From: DUZB01 sp963747555
GTDB taxonomy: Bacteria; Desulfobacterota; DSM-4660; Desulfatiglandales; Desulfatiglandaceae
NCBI GenBank assembly: GCA_963747555.1
Contig: CAVVFZ010000035.1
Coordinates: 1 to 64,000 of the forward strand
Direction: 5' to 3'
Length of the DNA stretch: 64,000 nt
The notes below the pieces were generated by a model, which saw only the letters and a program-made list of their open reading frames with translations, had not been told where the DNA came from and did no database searches. Made by a program: the position numbers and the translations under genes. Shown one piece after another: positions 27,723-38,655 of this stretch (position 1 is its first letter; every line of letters starts with the position of its first letter).

Positions 27723-27853
27723 GCGGAGTAATGGAGTGATGGAGTTCCTTACCATTATTCCATGTTGAAAAATAAGAAGGCAACAACCCTTTTCCCGAAA
27801 CTTGGCCCTGATAACCATAATTTTAATAACAATATAAAAGGAGACGACAGACG

Positions 27854-28678
27854 ATGGGATTATTGATTGTTGACGAAAAGAAATGCAAAAAGGATGGAAT
27901 CTGTGTGGGCGAATGCCCTATGGGGATCATTAAACTGAAAGACGGCGACGGCTTCCCGGAGCTGATTCCCGGAGGCGAGCAGATCTGTCTCGTGTGCGGA
28001 CACTGTGTGGCCATCTGCCCCCATGGGGCGCTGAGTCATGCATTGACCCCTGTGGAGGCATGCCCGGTCATCGACAAAAATTTGGTGATAAACGAAGAAC
28101 AAGCCGTCCAATTTCTGCGGTCCCGTCGTTCGATTCGACTTTTCAAGGAGGAACCGCCGGAGAAAGAGAAAATCAAACGCCTGATCGAAATTGCCAGATA
28201 CGCCCCTACGGGCGGGAACACGCAGTTGTTGGAATGGCTGGTCCTTACCGACCCGGCTGAAATCAAGAAACTGGCCGGAATAACCGTGGATTGGATGCGC
28301 GAATTCTTAGAAAAATCCCCCCAATCCGCCCCGCCCTACATGCCGTTTATTGTCCGTGCCTGGGATATGGGGTTTGATAGAGTACTGCGAAATGCACCGG
28401 CCCTGGTTGTTGTGTCAGCTCCGAAAGAGGCGGCCGGAAACGGTATGGTGGAATTAACGCTGGCCCTTACCTATTTTGAATTGGCCGCCCCCAAACTGGG
28501 TCTGGGCACCTGCTGGGCAGGTCTGCTGGAAAGGGCGCTCCTTTCCTCTGCCACCGCCAGGGAAGCATTGGGGCTCCCCGAAGAACGTCCGTATCACTAC
28601 CCCATGATGGTGGGGTATCCCAAAGAAAAATATTACCGCCTGCCCGAGAGAAAAGCACCGAAGATCACCTGGAAATAA
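27854..28678 (+). CDS. ferredoxin-domain nitroreductase
   Basis: 274 residues. The N-terminal ~65 residues hold two 4Fe-4S clusters: CKKDGICVGECP with the following segment, and CLVCGHCVAICPHGAL. The rest is an FMN nitroreductase fold, with RRSIRLFKEE, YAPTGGNTQLLEW and a C-terminal GYPKEKYYRLPER. Such fusions pass electrons from ferredoxin to FMN to reduce nitro compounds, quinones or similar; they are common in anaerobes. Start ATG follows AAGGAGA. The 130-base gap from the adaptor gene includes a short tandem of GGAGTRATGGAGT, so it is probably a separate unit. Confidence 0.92.
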   Translation: MGLLIVDEKKCKKDGICVGECPMGIIKLKDGDGFPELIPGGEQICLVCGHCVAICPHGALSHALTPVEACPVIDKNLVINEEQAVQFLRSRRSIRLFKEEPPEKEKIKRLIEIARYAPTGGNTQLLEWLVLTDPAEIKKLAGITVDWMREFLEKSPQSAPPYMPFIVRAWDMGFDRVLRNAPALVVVSAPKEAAGNGMVELTLALTYFELAAPKLGLGTCWAGLLERALLSSATAREALGLPEERPYHYPMMVGYPKEKYYRLPERKAPKITWK

Positions 28679-28689
28679 TTGCCGAATGC

Positions 28690-28992
28690 TTAATTGCAGT
28701 AGGTTTGTTGACCTGCCGGCGCGCTGGTGCAGCTGTCGCAGCTGCAGCAATCGTCGGTCGGGTCTAACTGCGTAAGATCGGAGACCTCGACTTTTATAAG
28801 ACAGGTACTGGGGTCCTCCAATGTAATCGTGACCACCTCACTCGCATTGGGAACGCTGCCGTCACAGGTGCCCACATACAAATTCTTGACAAGCTCGGCG
28901 GCGGTGCACGATGTGGCGTCTTGACCCGGGCTGATCTTGATGGCCACCTGCCCGGCGTTATCGGGGTTCCGGCAATGGCTGGGACCCGCCAC
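28690..28992 (-). CDS. hypothetical Cys-rich fragment
   Basis: A frame of about 100 residues from a possible GTG at 28992. Seven of its nine Cys fall in the last part: a DDCCSCDSC cluster near the C-terminus, plus isolated Cys. The beta-rich body (VTITLEDPSTCLIKVEVSDL) resembles the tail of an extracellular or pilin-like protein. There is no signal peptide, and the upstream reading is interrupted by a stop. It abuts the truncated SnoaL-like gene, so it may be the 3' part of a deleted gene. Not recognised. Confidence 0.35.
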   Translation of the reverse strand: MAGPSHCRNPDNAGQVAIKISPGQDATSCTAAELVKNLYVGTCDGSVPNASEVVTITLEDPSTCLIKVEVSDLTQLDPTDDCCSCDSCTSAPAGQQTYCN

Positions 28993-29212
28993 ACCGCCAA
29001 TACCACCCGTTTATCTGAAACCCGATCTCATACGCGCGCCGAATTTCCTCAGGACCGATCAGGAACTGATCCAGATTTGTTCCAAGGGCAATAACATCAG
29101 GGCCCGCGGCATACCATTCCATAACCTTTTCCAGATCGCGATCCTCATAGGCGGTCATCAGAGATTCCACAACCTGGACCACCTCTTTTTCGATCCTTTT
29201 ATCCGCTTTCAT
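28958..29212 (-). pseudogene. SnoaL/DUF4440-like protein, 3'-truncated
   Basis: ATG at 29212 with GGAGG upstream. The first ~62 residues match the opening of NTF2-like DUF4440/SnoaL proteins (VVESLMTAYEDRDLEKVMEW, then the strand of PDVIALGTNLDQF and GPEEIRRAYE). The fold needs about 60 more residues, but from about 29025 the frame becomes unrelated and stops at 28958. No continuation was seen in other frames, so this looks like a deletion junction with the Cys-rich fragment. Confidence 0.5.
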
Positions 29213-29250
29213 TCGATCCTCCGTTCGCTTTCCACTTTTCTATCCATTAT

Positions 29251-30444
29251 CTACCGGACTTCCCCGCCTTCCAGCAAGTCCCGGAATTCGTCGGAGATTG
29301 TATCGCCTTCAGCCAGGTTGGCCAGAAGACGGCTCCCCACCGCCGCCGGCGCAAAAACCAGATCCGCGCGGGCAAGTTTCAGCCTTCGAATGGCTGTAAT
29401 GGCATTGGCCACAGCCAGCACACGAACTTTCGGGTTCAAATCCTTGGCCAGCAATGTAATAAAGGCATTGTCCCCGTCGTCGTCTCCTGCCGCAATAACC
29501 ATCCGCGCCTTTTGGATGCCAGCCTTTTCAAGGACAGCCTCGTCGGTGGGGTCTCCAATGATCTCCACTTCCATCGGTGACACGGCCTTGCCGCCTTCGC
29601 TTCGAATCTGAACAAAGGAAAGTTTCCTGTCCGCCAGTTCTCTGGCCGTGTTCCCGGCGATGGAACCTTCCCCGGCCAGGATGATATGGTTCTCCAGTTT
29701 CATTCTGCCTCCTTCAGGGTTGAGAATATGGCCCAGCCTTTTTGAAATAGCCGGTCCCAGGACGGATGCGATGGCGGTGGCGAAAACGCTCAGGCCCACC
29801 ACCAGCAGCGATACCACAAATAGGCGTGTTTCCGGCGTAATGGGAGTTATGTCCCCATACCCAACGGTGGAAACGGTAATAATGGTGAAGTAAAAAGAAG
29901 TGGTCAGGTCATGAATGGCCGGCCTGAAACCATCGCCAAGCACATAGCTGCCGAAAGTCCCATACGCGAGGATGGAGAAGATACCCGTTAGAGAGATGGC
30001 GTAGTTGGCCAGGTCGGTCTGGCGATTGAAGTGGCCTCTCAATGCCACCATGGCCAGCAACATGGCGCCTGGAAAAATGAGACTTTTTCCCCAGTGTTGT
30101 TGGGCCAGGTTTACCCCAATGGTTACCAGAAGCAGGATCACGGCAAAGGACCAGGCCGCGGTAAGCCTTCTAAGCAGGGCGAAACCCACCAATACGAGCC
30201 CGATTCCCAGGATGGCCTGGGTGCTGTTGGCCAGGATGGCCAGTGATTTGCCCAGGCCTATGAGGGGGCTGAACTGACCGAAAGGCAAGAGATCGAATTT
30301 GAGGCTCTTGAGGATATTCGCGGTACCGCTGGCCACAATGGCCGCGGCCATGGGCCAGTGGGGCCAGAATCCCCAAAGCCATCGAAGAAAACGATGCGAT
30401 CTTTTAGGACGAGCTGGATTCGGGGCTGATTTTTCCTGGGTCAT
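29251..30444 (-). CDS. voltage-gated-type potassium channel with RCK (TrkA-N) domain
   Basis: 397 residues. About five hydrophobic segments precede the pore loop TVSTVGYGDITPITPETRLF, whose TVGYGD is the K+ selectivity filter. The last membrane helix is followed by a cytoplasmic RCK/TrkA-N Rossmann domain (HIILAGEGSIAGNTARELAD) with nucleotide-binding features and a C-terminal extension. It would conduct K+ across the inner membrane, gated by ligand or nucleotide. Start ATG 30444 has only a weak ribosome binding site. It is separate from the downstream lptD gene. Confidence 0.9.
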   Translation of the reverse strand: MTQEKSAPNPARPKRSHRFLRWLWGFWPHWPMAAAIVASGTANILKSLKFDLLPFGQFSPLIGLGKSLAILANSTQAILGIGLVLVGFALLRRLTAAWSFAVILLLVTIGVNLAQQHWGKSLIFPGAMLLAMVALRGHFNRQTDLANYAISLTGIFSILAYGTFGSYVLGDGFRPAIHDLTTSFYFTIITVSTVGYGDITPITPETRLFVVSLLVVGLSVFATAIASVLGPAISKRLGHILNPEGGRMKLENHIILAGEGSIAGNTARELADRKLSFVQIRSEGGKAVSPMEVEIIGDPTDEAVLEKAGIQKARMVIAAGDDDGDNAFITLLAKDLNPKVRVLAVANAITAIRRLKLARADLVFAPAAVGSRLLANLAEGDTISDEFRDLLEGGEVR

Positions 30445-30553
30445 GGTTTATCCGGGATAAAAATTTTGCGGCCTTTGCTTCACTGACAGCCAGGCGGGCC
30501 ACTCCCGGTTCGCGGAATGTCAGTCACGATCATCCGGACAGAGAAACATTCCT

Positions 30554-32790
30554 TTACCACCCACCCGTATCCCCCAGTCCGGTAAGCTTGAGGACCACGA
30601 TGACATTGGTCTGACCAGTTTGCTCCTCGGCGCCCTAGCCGGATGCCCCAGCACTGGCTCTCGAATCCCAGCCATCCCGCAATGGAGATGTTCTGCTGGG
30701 CATACAGGTCCCTCTGCATGGAGCCTCCGGCGGAAAAACCATGAAGGATGTTTACATTGACCCGGAAATTCAGGTTGGACTGGCCCTCGTTAATATACTG
30801 GTAATTGATCTCGTAATCGTCGCGCCTGCCTCCCGATCGATCCACCAGCAGGGTCCCCGAAAGGGTGGCGTTTGAAAAATCTTTCCGGTAATGGTTCCAG
30901 CCAGCGCTTCCCCGCAGATCCAGGTTTGGAAAAGGCGTGACAATCAACAAGGCTTCCAGAGGAGAAAACGGTTCAGAATCTTCCTTGTCGCTTCTGTACT
31001 CTTCAATATCATACCCCTGGCTCAGTTTGAACTGGGCCCACTGGTTGTAAATAATATTGCCCTTCCCATCTTCTATTCGAGCATCCAGAAAATTCTCCCA
31101 TGACAGCGTTACCCGATTTCCGAAATAGTTATTTGCGTTGTCCTGAGACAGGAGCGTGGCCCATGGAGTAAGATCGCTGTCGGTCTGGTATGCACTGTAG
31201 TTGTATGCAAGCGACGTGCGCATCTTGTGCCTCAGTCTGCTGGCATTAAACAGCGCCGTATCAAACACCCTCTGGGCGTCCGTGCTAAGCCTTGCGCCCA
31301 TTACATAGGCCGACTCATACTGGCGGTTGCTCTCACTTTCACCATCCACCCACAAGGCATTGTATGCGTATTTGAAGGACGGTTCGAATTCCACGTAAGG
31401 CCCCAGCCAGAAGGGAAAATTCACCTCCGGGGCAATGGAGAGGCTGTGCCCTTTGTCCCCTTCGTCCCTGTATACATAATCGTAACTGGATCCCACATTA
31501 AAGAAAATGGGCAGCCCGTGAATCTGTTCCTGAAGCAGGGTATAGTTTAAACCCGCCAGCGGTTCGGGAGTAAGATTCTTGATTGCGGGATTTTCAACCT
31601 GCTCATAATAGGTACTGATCCCCTGGATGCTGTAGGACTCATCATCGTGGCTGAGCCTGAGAGCGGAACGCCTTGTTGGGGAACGCTTTTCCTGCACCGG
31701 ACGGTCAAACCCATCTTCCAGGTTCGCCATGGCGGTAAAACCGGGCAGTGTTACTTCAAACTCCCGCAGGTAATCCTGATCGCTCACATAGTCCATGTCC
31801 AGCCTGGCCACCAGGTCAAGGGGGAGATCCTGATCAGCCTTGCCCCTGAGCCAGTAGCGGGTGCTGTTCGTCCTTTCAAAGGGAGCTGATATCGGTGGCA
31901 TCCTGGTCCGACATATCCTTGGGTGTTTCCTGATCGGAGAGGATATTGAATTCCAGGACCCCTTTTGAGTGTTCACCGGTTACGTAGCGAAATTCCGCCC
32001 CCTGCATGTACCCCCGGCTGCTCATATACCGCTGGTAAAAAGTGGCATCCATCTCGTCGGAAATGGCCCAGAAAAAAGGCACTTCCAACTCCACGCCGTT
32101 CAAGGTGGAGTATCCCCCGCTGGGAGGCAGCAGGCCGGTCTGTCGTTTGCTCTTGGCGGGAAAGATCATGTAGGGAAAATAGAGGATCGGCAGACCTTTC
32201 ACGCGAAAGGCCGCATCTTTTACGGTGCCATATCCCTCAATGGTCACCTTTGTCTCCGACCCGGTAAGGAGCCAGTCGGGATTTACGCCATCGCAGGTGG
32301 TCACACGGCAATCCTTGATCACATAGCTCTGAGGGCCGATCTTCTCGATGAGGCTGCCGCCGATATAGTAGTGGTTGTCTTTCAAAAAAAGGGAGGCGTC
32401 CACAATATCGCCCGCCTGGGTTTTCAGATTGAAAGAGCCCTCTTTTCCGGTAACGACGTCGCCGTCGGTTTCAAGGCGCAGGCCTCCGGCGATTTTCGCG
32501 ATCCCGGTTCGGATATTGTAAACGGCGCTCTGAGTGCGAAGAACCTGTCCCGCCTTTTCAATAACCACATCTCCTTCGGCGTGATAGGTCCCGTTTTTTT
32601 CGTCGTACGTAAGGCTTTTCGCCGAGATATTCCAGGGGGTTTCCCTGTTCTTGAGGGAATCGACTGCCGTCAGGAGACCCTTTGCGAAGGAAACCCCGGG
32701 GGCAAAAAAGAGCATTCCGGAAAAGAAGAGACCCAAAAAAGCCGCAATCCGTTGTCGAATTTTCAGAGCAATAACGAAATACCCCCTTAT
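30554..32790 (-). pseudogene. lptD: LPS-assembly protein LptD, two frameshifts
   Basis: LptD inserts lipopolysaccharide into the outer leaflet as a barrel with LptE. The N-terminal frame has a signal sequence (IAAFLGLFFSGMLFFAPGVSFA), the LptA-like jelly roll (TYHAEGDVVIEKAGQVLRTQ) and ILYFPYMIFPAKSKRQTGLL, a hallmark. Frameshift 1 near 31892 continues at SAPFERTNSTRYWLRGKADQ and through the barrel to QCWGIRLG. Frameshift 2 near 30635 gives TNVIVVLKLTGLGDTGGW with the real stop at 30554. Start is uncertain: no ATG follows the AAGGGGG at about 32785, and the frame is continuous with folC. LptD is normally essential, so the breaks are probably sequence errors. Confidence 0.88.
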
Positions 32791-32829
32791 CAGGAAAATA
32801 AAGCCCCAGCGTCCAGAAGTAACATAGCC

Positions 32830-34141
32830 ATTTAGAAATCCGGTTTCGCCCTCAAAATGCGCCAGGGCTTCCCCCACGGTGAAAAGGGAGCCGGTGATAA
32901 GAATCAGGTCTTCCGGTCCGGCCATCTCCTTTGCCTTTGAAATGGCGGTGCTCAATTCCGCCACTGTTTCGCCCGGCTTTCCCAGAAATGCTGCCTTTTG
33001 CATCAAGACCTCCGGAGCCGCAGCCCGCCAGTAGGCAGGTTGGGTATAGAACACATAATCGGCAAGGGAAACCGTGGGTCTGAGAACCTTGACGATCTCC
33101 TTGTCCCCCATGATCCCCACGACCAAAATCATGCGCCTGTATCCGGAGTTTTTCCCGATGGAATCGGCAAGTGCCTTGGCCGCACCCGGGTTATGGGCGC
33201 CATCCAGCATGATGGTGGGGTTTCTGCCCACAATCTGCATCCTGCCGGGCCAATTGACTTTGAGCATTCCTTCGCGAATGGCGGTTTCCGGGATATGGAT
33301 CCCTTTTTCATGGAGAACTTCCAGCATTCCAAGGGCGAGGGCAGCTGTTGCGGGCCTGGAACTTTCCGGTAAGGCCCAGCTTGCAACTTGTCCATTCTCC
33401 ATTTCCTGCCGTAAAAAGACAGCCCCCCGGCACCGCTTCGGTATCGAATCTCTTTCCCCACGCGATGAGAACGGGGCGCCTTTTTCTTCCGGGCAGTCGT
33501 CTCAAAGAGCCTTAAAACCTCCGGCTGGGTGGCGGCGGTGACCAGATCCACCCCTTCCTTGATGATTCCCGCCTTCTCCCCCGCAACCTCAACGAGCGTG
33601 TTTCCGAGATATTCCCGATGCTCCATGGAGATGTTGGTAATCCCACTTACCATGGGGTGGATAATGTTGGTGGCGTCCAGGCGTCCCCCCATGCCCACCT
33701 CCATGATGGCGATATCCGTGTTTTCCCGGGCAAAATAGACCAGGGCCATGGCTGTTGTGGCCTCAAAAAAGGTGGGGGGTTCCTCCGTCGAGAATACGGA
33801 CTTCATCTCCTGAATCAGGCCATGGGCTTCCTGTTCCGGTCATCTCTATTCCGTTGATAAGGAAGCGTTCCGTAAAACGTACCAGGTGTGGGGAGGTATA
33901 CAGTCCCACTTTCAGCCCGGCTTCCCTGAGTACGGAGGCCATGAAGGCCGCGGTAGACCCTTTTCCATTGGTTCCGGCCAGATGAATATACCTTTGACCC
34001 GACATGGGGGTTCCCGAAGGCTTCAAGCAGGTTTTCCGTCTTGGAAAGCCCGAATTTAATGCCGAATTTCTGCAGGCCGTAAAGAGACTTGACCGAATCT
34101 TCATAAGCGGGGTTGTTTTTCAAGTATTTGCTTCCTTCCAA
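32830..34141 (-). pseudogene. folC: folylpolyglutamate synthase/dihydrofolate synthase, several frameshifts
   Basis: Mur-ligase-family enzyme that adds glutamate to folates. Starting from ATG 34141 the order of pieces is clear. First comes LYGLQKFGIKFGLSKTENLL, then after a slip near 34005 HLAGTNGKGSTAAFMASVL (P-loop) and SPHLVRFTERFLINGIEM. After a slip near 33840 comes EVGMGGRLDATNIIHP, then several slips between about 33510 and 33380, and finally IMLDGAHNPGAAKALADSIG and LILITGSLFTVGEALAHFEG. At least five single-base breaks occur, and the C-terminus runs in frame into lptD with no stop. Such density in a housekeeping gene points to poor base quality here. Confidence 0.85.
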
Positions 34142-34394
34142 TCAAAAAAGGGGATTCCAAGTGGGTTTATATTCCCTGGAACCTCACCATTTGTCAATCC
34201 AAAAGCAGCATATAACGAAGCCCTTCCGTAAGGTGCGGAGATTTTAATGTGGTTCGGATTCAGAAACAACATTCCTGATTTCTGATCTCTAATCTGATGA
34301 GGGATTGGGGATAGGATGATGCGTAAAAATTTCTTCTTTGTGTCATCATAAAACCCGACCCGGTTCCGCCAGGCGACGCGGATAGTCTAAACGC

Positions 34395-36551
34395 CTATCC
34401 TTTTTCAAGGGTGGTATATTCCAGGTGAAGAAGTTTTTTCCCCGCCTGTTTGAAAAAGACCTCGACCTTGTTGCCCGGAATGACCCTGGCCACCACCCCG
34501 GCTCCGAACGCGGGATGGATGACCTTGTCGCCCTGGGAAAAGCCGGATTTCACTGTTTCCCCGCCGAAAGGGTCTTGAAAAGCTTTCCTTGCCGAAATAT
34601 TTCTCGTGGGAAAGCTCCTGGAACCGCCCACGGATCTGTTGGAATAAAGATCCCCTGGAAGCGACGCTATAAAGGAGGAAAGTCCGTTTCCCTGAAAATT
34701 TTGAGGGCCCCATTGGGAAACAGCTTCTTGTCCGGGATAACAGAGAATCAGCTCGTCCTTGGCACGGGTAGCCGCTACATACATGAGCCGCCGCTCTTCC
34801 TCCAACATAAACGGATCAGTGTATGCCCTGGAAGGTGGAAACCTTCCCTCCATGGCCCAGATAATGAAGACGGTCGACCATTCGAGCCCTTTGGCGGAGT
34901 GGACGGTAGAAAGGGTCAGGGTTTTTTTTCTGTCCACCTCCTCCACATCGGCGGTGCTTGAGGGGGGATCAAGGGCCAGATCGTCCAGGAAGCTTCCAAG
35001 TTTTCTGTACCGTCTGGCCATGACCGTCAGCTGTTCCAGCTCTTTCTGCCGCCGTGGATAATCATCGTATTTCTCTTTGAGAATGGGCATGTAATACTCC
35101 ATGACATACTCCACCACGGTTACAGGATCGGCATCCTCCGAAAGAATCCGCGCCAGTAATTTTGCCAACGGTTTCAGCCCGCTTTCCCTCTTTCCGGCGC
35201 CCGGCCATTGGTCAACCTGGTCGGGAGAGATCCGGTTTTCACCCATCCACTTGATCAAGGTCTCGCTTTTTCCCTGTCCCACGTTCTTTATCAGCCGGAG
35301 GATCCTCAGCCAGCTCACTGCCTCATCGCTGTTGACCGCCACCCGCATATGCGCCAGAAAATCTTTGATGTGGGCTGATTCCAGGAATTTGAAGCCTCCA
35401 TATTTCACATAGGGAATCTTCTGCCGCGTCAGCTGGGCTTCCAATTCAAAAGAATGAAAAGCCGCCCGGAATAAAACGGCAAAATCCTGAATGGAACTGC
35501 CCTGATCCAGTTTATCCTGGATATAAGATGTGATAAACAATGCCTGTTCGGGTTCAGTCCTCGTATTCACCACCTGGGGAAGCACACCTCCTTTCCTTTC
35601 CGTAAAGAGACACTTGGTGTACTTTTCCGCAGCCATATCCATCAAGGTATTGGTCAAGGACAAGATGGGCTGGGTGGATCGGTAGTTCTGCTCCAGTTTG
35701 ATGATTTTCACGTCCGGAAAAAGGGTTGGAAAATCAATCATATTCCGATAATTCGCTCCCCGGAAAGAGTATATGGATTGCGAATCATCCCCCACGACCA
35801 TGATATTTCTGTGTTCATGGGCTAGCCACCTGACGATATCCGATTGAATAGTGTTGGTATCCTGATACTCATCCACCATAATGTGGCTGTATTGTTTCGC
35901 CAATTGACTGCGAACATTGCTTTCCCTCTCCAGCAGGTTTCTCAGGTTGATGATCAGATCGTCATAGTCCATGAGTTGATTCCTGACCTTATATTCTCCG
36001 TAGAGTTTGTTCAGTTGCTTGATCTGCGGAATAACCTCCGCAAACTGAACATATTCCTCCTCCATGAACGTATCCACGGATTGCTGGAGATTAGCCGCTT
36101 TGCTCAGGATATTGGCTACAGTGCCCCGTTTAGGAAAGCGGCCCCCTTCTTTTGGAATTTTGAGGTTCAGGATCAGAGACCGCAGGATCTCTTCCATATC
36201 GGAGCGATCCACGATGGTAAATGAATTCTTGTACCCCAGTGCTTCCGCGTGTATTTTAAGGATTCGGAAGGCGAGAGAATGAAAGGTCCCCCCTGAAACA
36301 AAACGGCAACTCGGATCGGCGAGTCCAGCCGCTCTTTCCAGCATCTCCTGGGAAGCTTTTCTGGTAAAGGTGAGGAGCAGCACCGCCTCGGGCGAGATTC
36401 CTGTTTCCACCAGGCGAGCCACCCTGTACACCAAGGTCCGGGTCTTGCCGCTCCCGGCCCCCGCAATTACCAGGACAGGACCGTTTAGGGTCAGCACTGC
36501 CTCTAACTGGGCGGGATTCAATAGATTATTGTAATCAATTCCGTCGGACAT
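34395..36551 (-). CDS. pcrA: UvrD/PcrA-family ATP-dependent DNA helicase
   Basis: 718 residues, superfamily 1A 3'-5' helicase acting in excision repair and replication restart. Motifs in order: Q-motif region LNPAQLEAV, Walker A AGAGSGKTRTLVYR, motif Ia FTRKASQEM, motif II VDEYQDTNTIQ, motif III VGDDSQSIYSFRGA, motif IV LEQNYRS, motif V TLSTVHSAKGLEWSTVFI and motif VI MYVAATRAKDEL. The C-terminal ~50 residues (GDKVIHPAFGAGVV) form the Tudor-like RNA-polymerase-binding domain of PcrA/UvrD. Start ATG 36551 after AGAGGAA. The upstream DUF4139 gene ends 16 bases away. Confidence 0.94.
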   Translation of the reverse strand: MSDGIDYNNLLNPAQLEAVLTLNGPVLVIAGAGSGKTRTLVYRVARLVETGISPEAVLLLTFTRKASQEMLERAAGLADPSCRFVSGGTFHSLAFRILKIHAEALGYKNSFTIVDRSDMEEILRSLILNLKIPKEGGRFPKRGTVANILSKAANLQQSVDTFMEEEYVQFAEVIPQIKQLNKLYGEYKVRNQLMDYDDLIINLRNLLERESNVRSQLAKQYSHIMVDEYQDTNTIQSDIVRWLAHEHRNIMVVGDDSQSIYSFRGANYRNMIDFPTLFPDVKIIKLEQNYRSTQPILSLTNTLMDMAAEKYTKCLFTERKGGVLPQVVNTRTEPEQALFITSYIQDKLDQGSSIQDFAVLFRAAFHSFELEAQLTRQKIPYVKYGGFKFLESAHIKDFLAHMRVAVNSDEAVSWLRILRLIKNVGQGKSETLIKWMGENRISPDQVDQWPGAGKRESGLKPLAKLLARILSEDADPVTVVEYVMEYYMPILKEKYDDYPRRQKELEQLTVMARRYRKLGSFLDDLALDPPSSTADVEEVDRKKTLTLSTVHSAKGLEWSTVFIIWAMEGRFPPSRAYTDPFMLEEERRLMYVAATRAKDELILCYPGQEAVSQWGPQNFQGNGLSSFIASLPGDLYSNRSVGGSRSFPTRNISARKAFQDPFGGETVKSGFSQGDKVIHPAFGAGVVARVIPGNKVEVFFKQAGKKLLHLEYTTLEKG

Positions 36552-36567
36552 TGTTTCCTCTGTTGGT

Positions 36568-38655
36568 TTATCGGTTCACCTGGAAATCTTGTTCCAGTCC
36601 GGTCATCAGTTTTTCGAGCTGATTTCGAGCGGCTTCCTTCTGTTCCATCAATGCAACATTTTTTTGGGCAATTTCTTTCAACCGGGTCTCCTGATCGTCC
36701 AATTGATTGACATATCGGCTTCGCAAGGCCTTTTCTTCGGCAGTCTGCCCCAGACCCCGCAGATTTTCCCGCAACCGCTTCTGATCCTCAAATATCTGGG
36801 CGCGTTCCTTTCCCAAAGCCTCCAGATCAAGGTCGATCTGGGCAATGCGTGATTTTATCGCCCCGATCTTCTCCAGCAGTTTCATGGCGGTATCGCTGAA
36901 ATAACCGCGAGAAGAAAAGAGAATGATCTGGTCCGGTGTCAGATTTGTCACCATGACCGTTTCCCAGCTATCTCTCATTTCCCTCACAGTAAAGCGGGTC
37001 AGTTTCCTAGCGGGTGCGTCCACTTGAAATCGATAGAAATGCTCCGTTATCTCCAAGGGCTTTTCTGTGTTCAGCAGCTCTCGGTCCGCATAATAAGGGA
37101 TGCTCAATAACCACGATTCTGCGGCTTGCTATTCCTGTTGTCCAGATTGTAAGCCGTGGTTTCCAGAATCCCCCGATGAATTCGAATAATGCCTCGGTTG
37201 ATGACAACCCTGTCAACCTTTTCACTCGTGCTCCCTGCCACCGTATCGACATGGAGACCCAAGTCTACTGCATAAGGCAATATAGAGGGTCTCAAGCGGT
37301 ACAACGGTCTTCAAGAGGGCCTCGCCGGCATAAATGCCTCCCTGCAGAACGGTTACTGGACCGCCCTCCAGGGTCATTCCCGTGGTATTTTTGAGCCTGA
37401 CCGCTGCCATGGGACTTTCTTTCATTATTTTCCGGTTATAGAGATCAACGGGCTCCCCCACTATGGGTTTCGCCACTATGGGTACCATGGCGGAGCAATT
37501 GCGATCGATGGTGACCGGGTGGTCGATGGTGTATTGAAAAAGATTGCCCGTTGCTCTTGTGACGGTTTCGGCACGCAATTTTCGCATGGACTCTTCCAGG
37601 TCTGGCAGTTCAGCAGCGGCATCCGAAGCTTCCCGCTTTTCACGGGCGTAGAGCATATTTGCAGGGGCTGCTGCAGCCATTTGCCCTTTTTTCTCCGCTC
37701 GGTCAAGACGCATCCCCCTCTCGGGTACTGGCGGCCCTGGAATCGCCTTTTTTTCTGCCTCAATCACGGGCCTTTCGCGAAACAGCGGGGTGTATAAATC
37801 TTGGATGAACGATATGGGACACCCGCTGACAAGGCTTAGTTGTACCTTTTTCCAATCTTCCCCGCTTACGTTATCCACAATGGCCCATCCCTGAAGGAAT
37901 GGTGCAGCCTCTTTTTCTCCATCCGGAATTACAATGCGGTAGGTGGCCTTCCAAACCGGAGATTCAACGAGGTAGCTCACCAGGAACTCCTGGTTGCCTT
38001 CGCCTGTGGTTGTGATGCTTACTATCTTTTCATCCCTCCGGTGCCCTTGAGAAACAGTTTTCAGATAATGAATCAGGTCCCTGTCTAGGGATTCATCAAG
38101 GAATCTGATTCCCGCAATCTCATCTGTGTTGATGCTCTGAAACTCTCCTGGATCGGTCATGATCGTCAGATAAAATTCCAGCATTCCCACCTCGTCTTGA
38201 AGTGCCACACGCTTTTCCACGCCGACAAGAATTCCCGTTATGGAGGTTTCGCCCTTTGAAAGCGTGACTCTGCTTCCTTGGAACTGCCTGAGCGTCTGGG
38301 GTAGTCCTTCGTCATTTTGAAGTTGGAAGGTGTAGTCCTTCAATTGCTGTGCGGCGGTCTTTTCACTGTCGTAAACAATGCTGTTGATCTTTTCACCGCT
38401 CCGATTCAATACGGTCAGGCTTTTTAGGACATCTTTCATTTGATTGGCGGAAAAGCGCAGTTCAATTGTCGCCCCCCCTTGAACGCTTCCACCAAGCTCA
38501 AAATAACCTATCCCATTATTGAAAAGAACCACCTTTTTCAGAATGAGTCCTGTCTGGCTTGTTTTCACTGTTTCGGCCATCGCCGTGTGAGAACCGAACA
38601 GGCAGAGTAAAACTACCGAAATAACTACAGTAAGCATAGGACGAATTCTTTTCAT
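36568..38655 (-). pseudogene. exported DUF4139-domain protein, about three frameshifts
   Basis: Start ATG 38655 after GAGGAGG; signal peptide ending TAMA. The long first frame (38655 to about 37275) contains the DUF4140/4139 body, for example GIGYFELGGSVQGGATIELR and VESPVWKATYRIVIPDGEKE. The protein continues in a second frame (AYAVDLGLHVDTVAGSTSEK), a third (RRIVVIEHP) and a fourth piece (YYADRELLNTEKPLEITEHF), ending at 36568 in a coiled-coil tail (SRIAQIDLDLEALGKERAQ). Breaks are near 37275, 37120 and 37105. Restored length is about 690 residues. DUF4139 proteins are periplasmic or surface proteins of unknown role. Confidence 0.8.
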
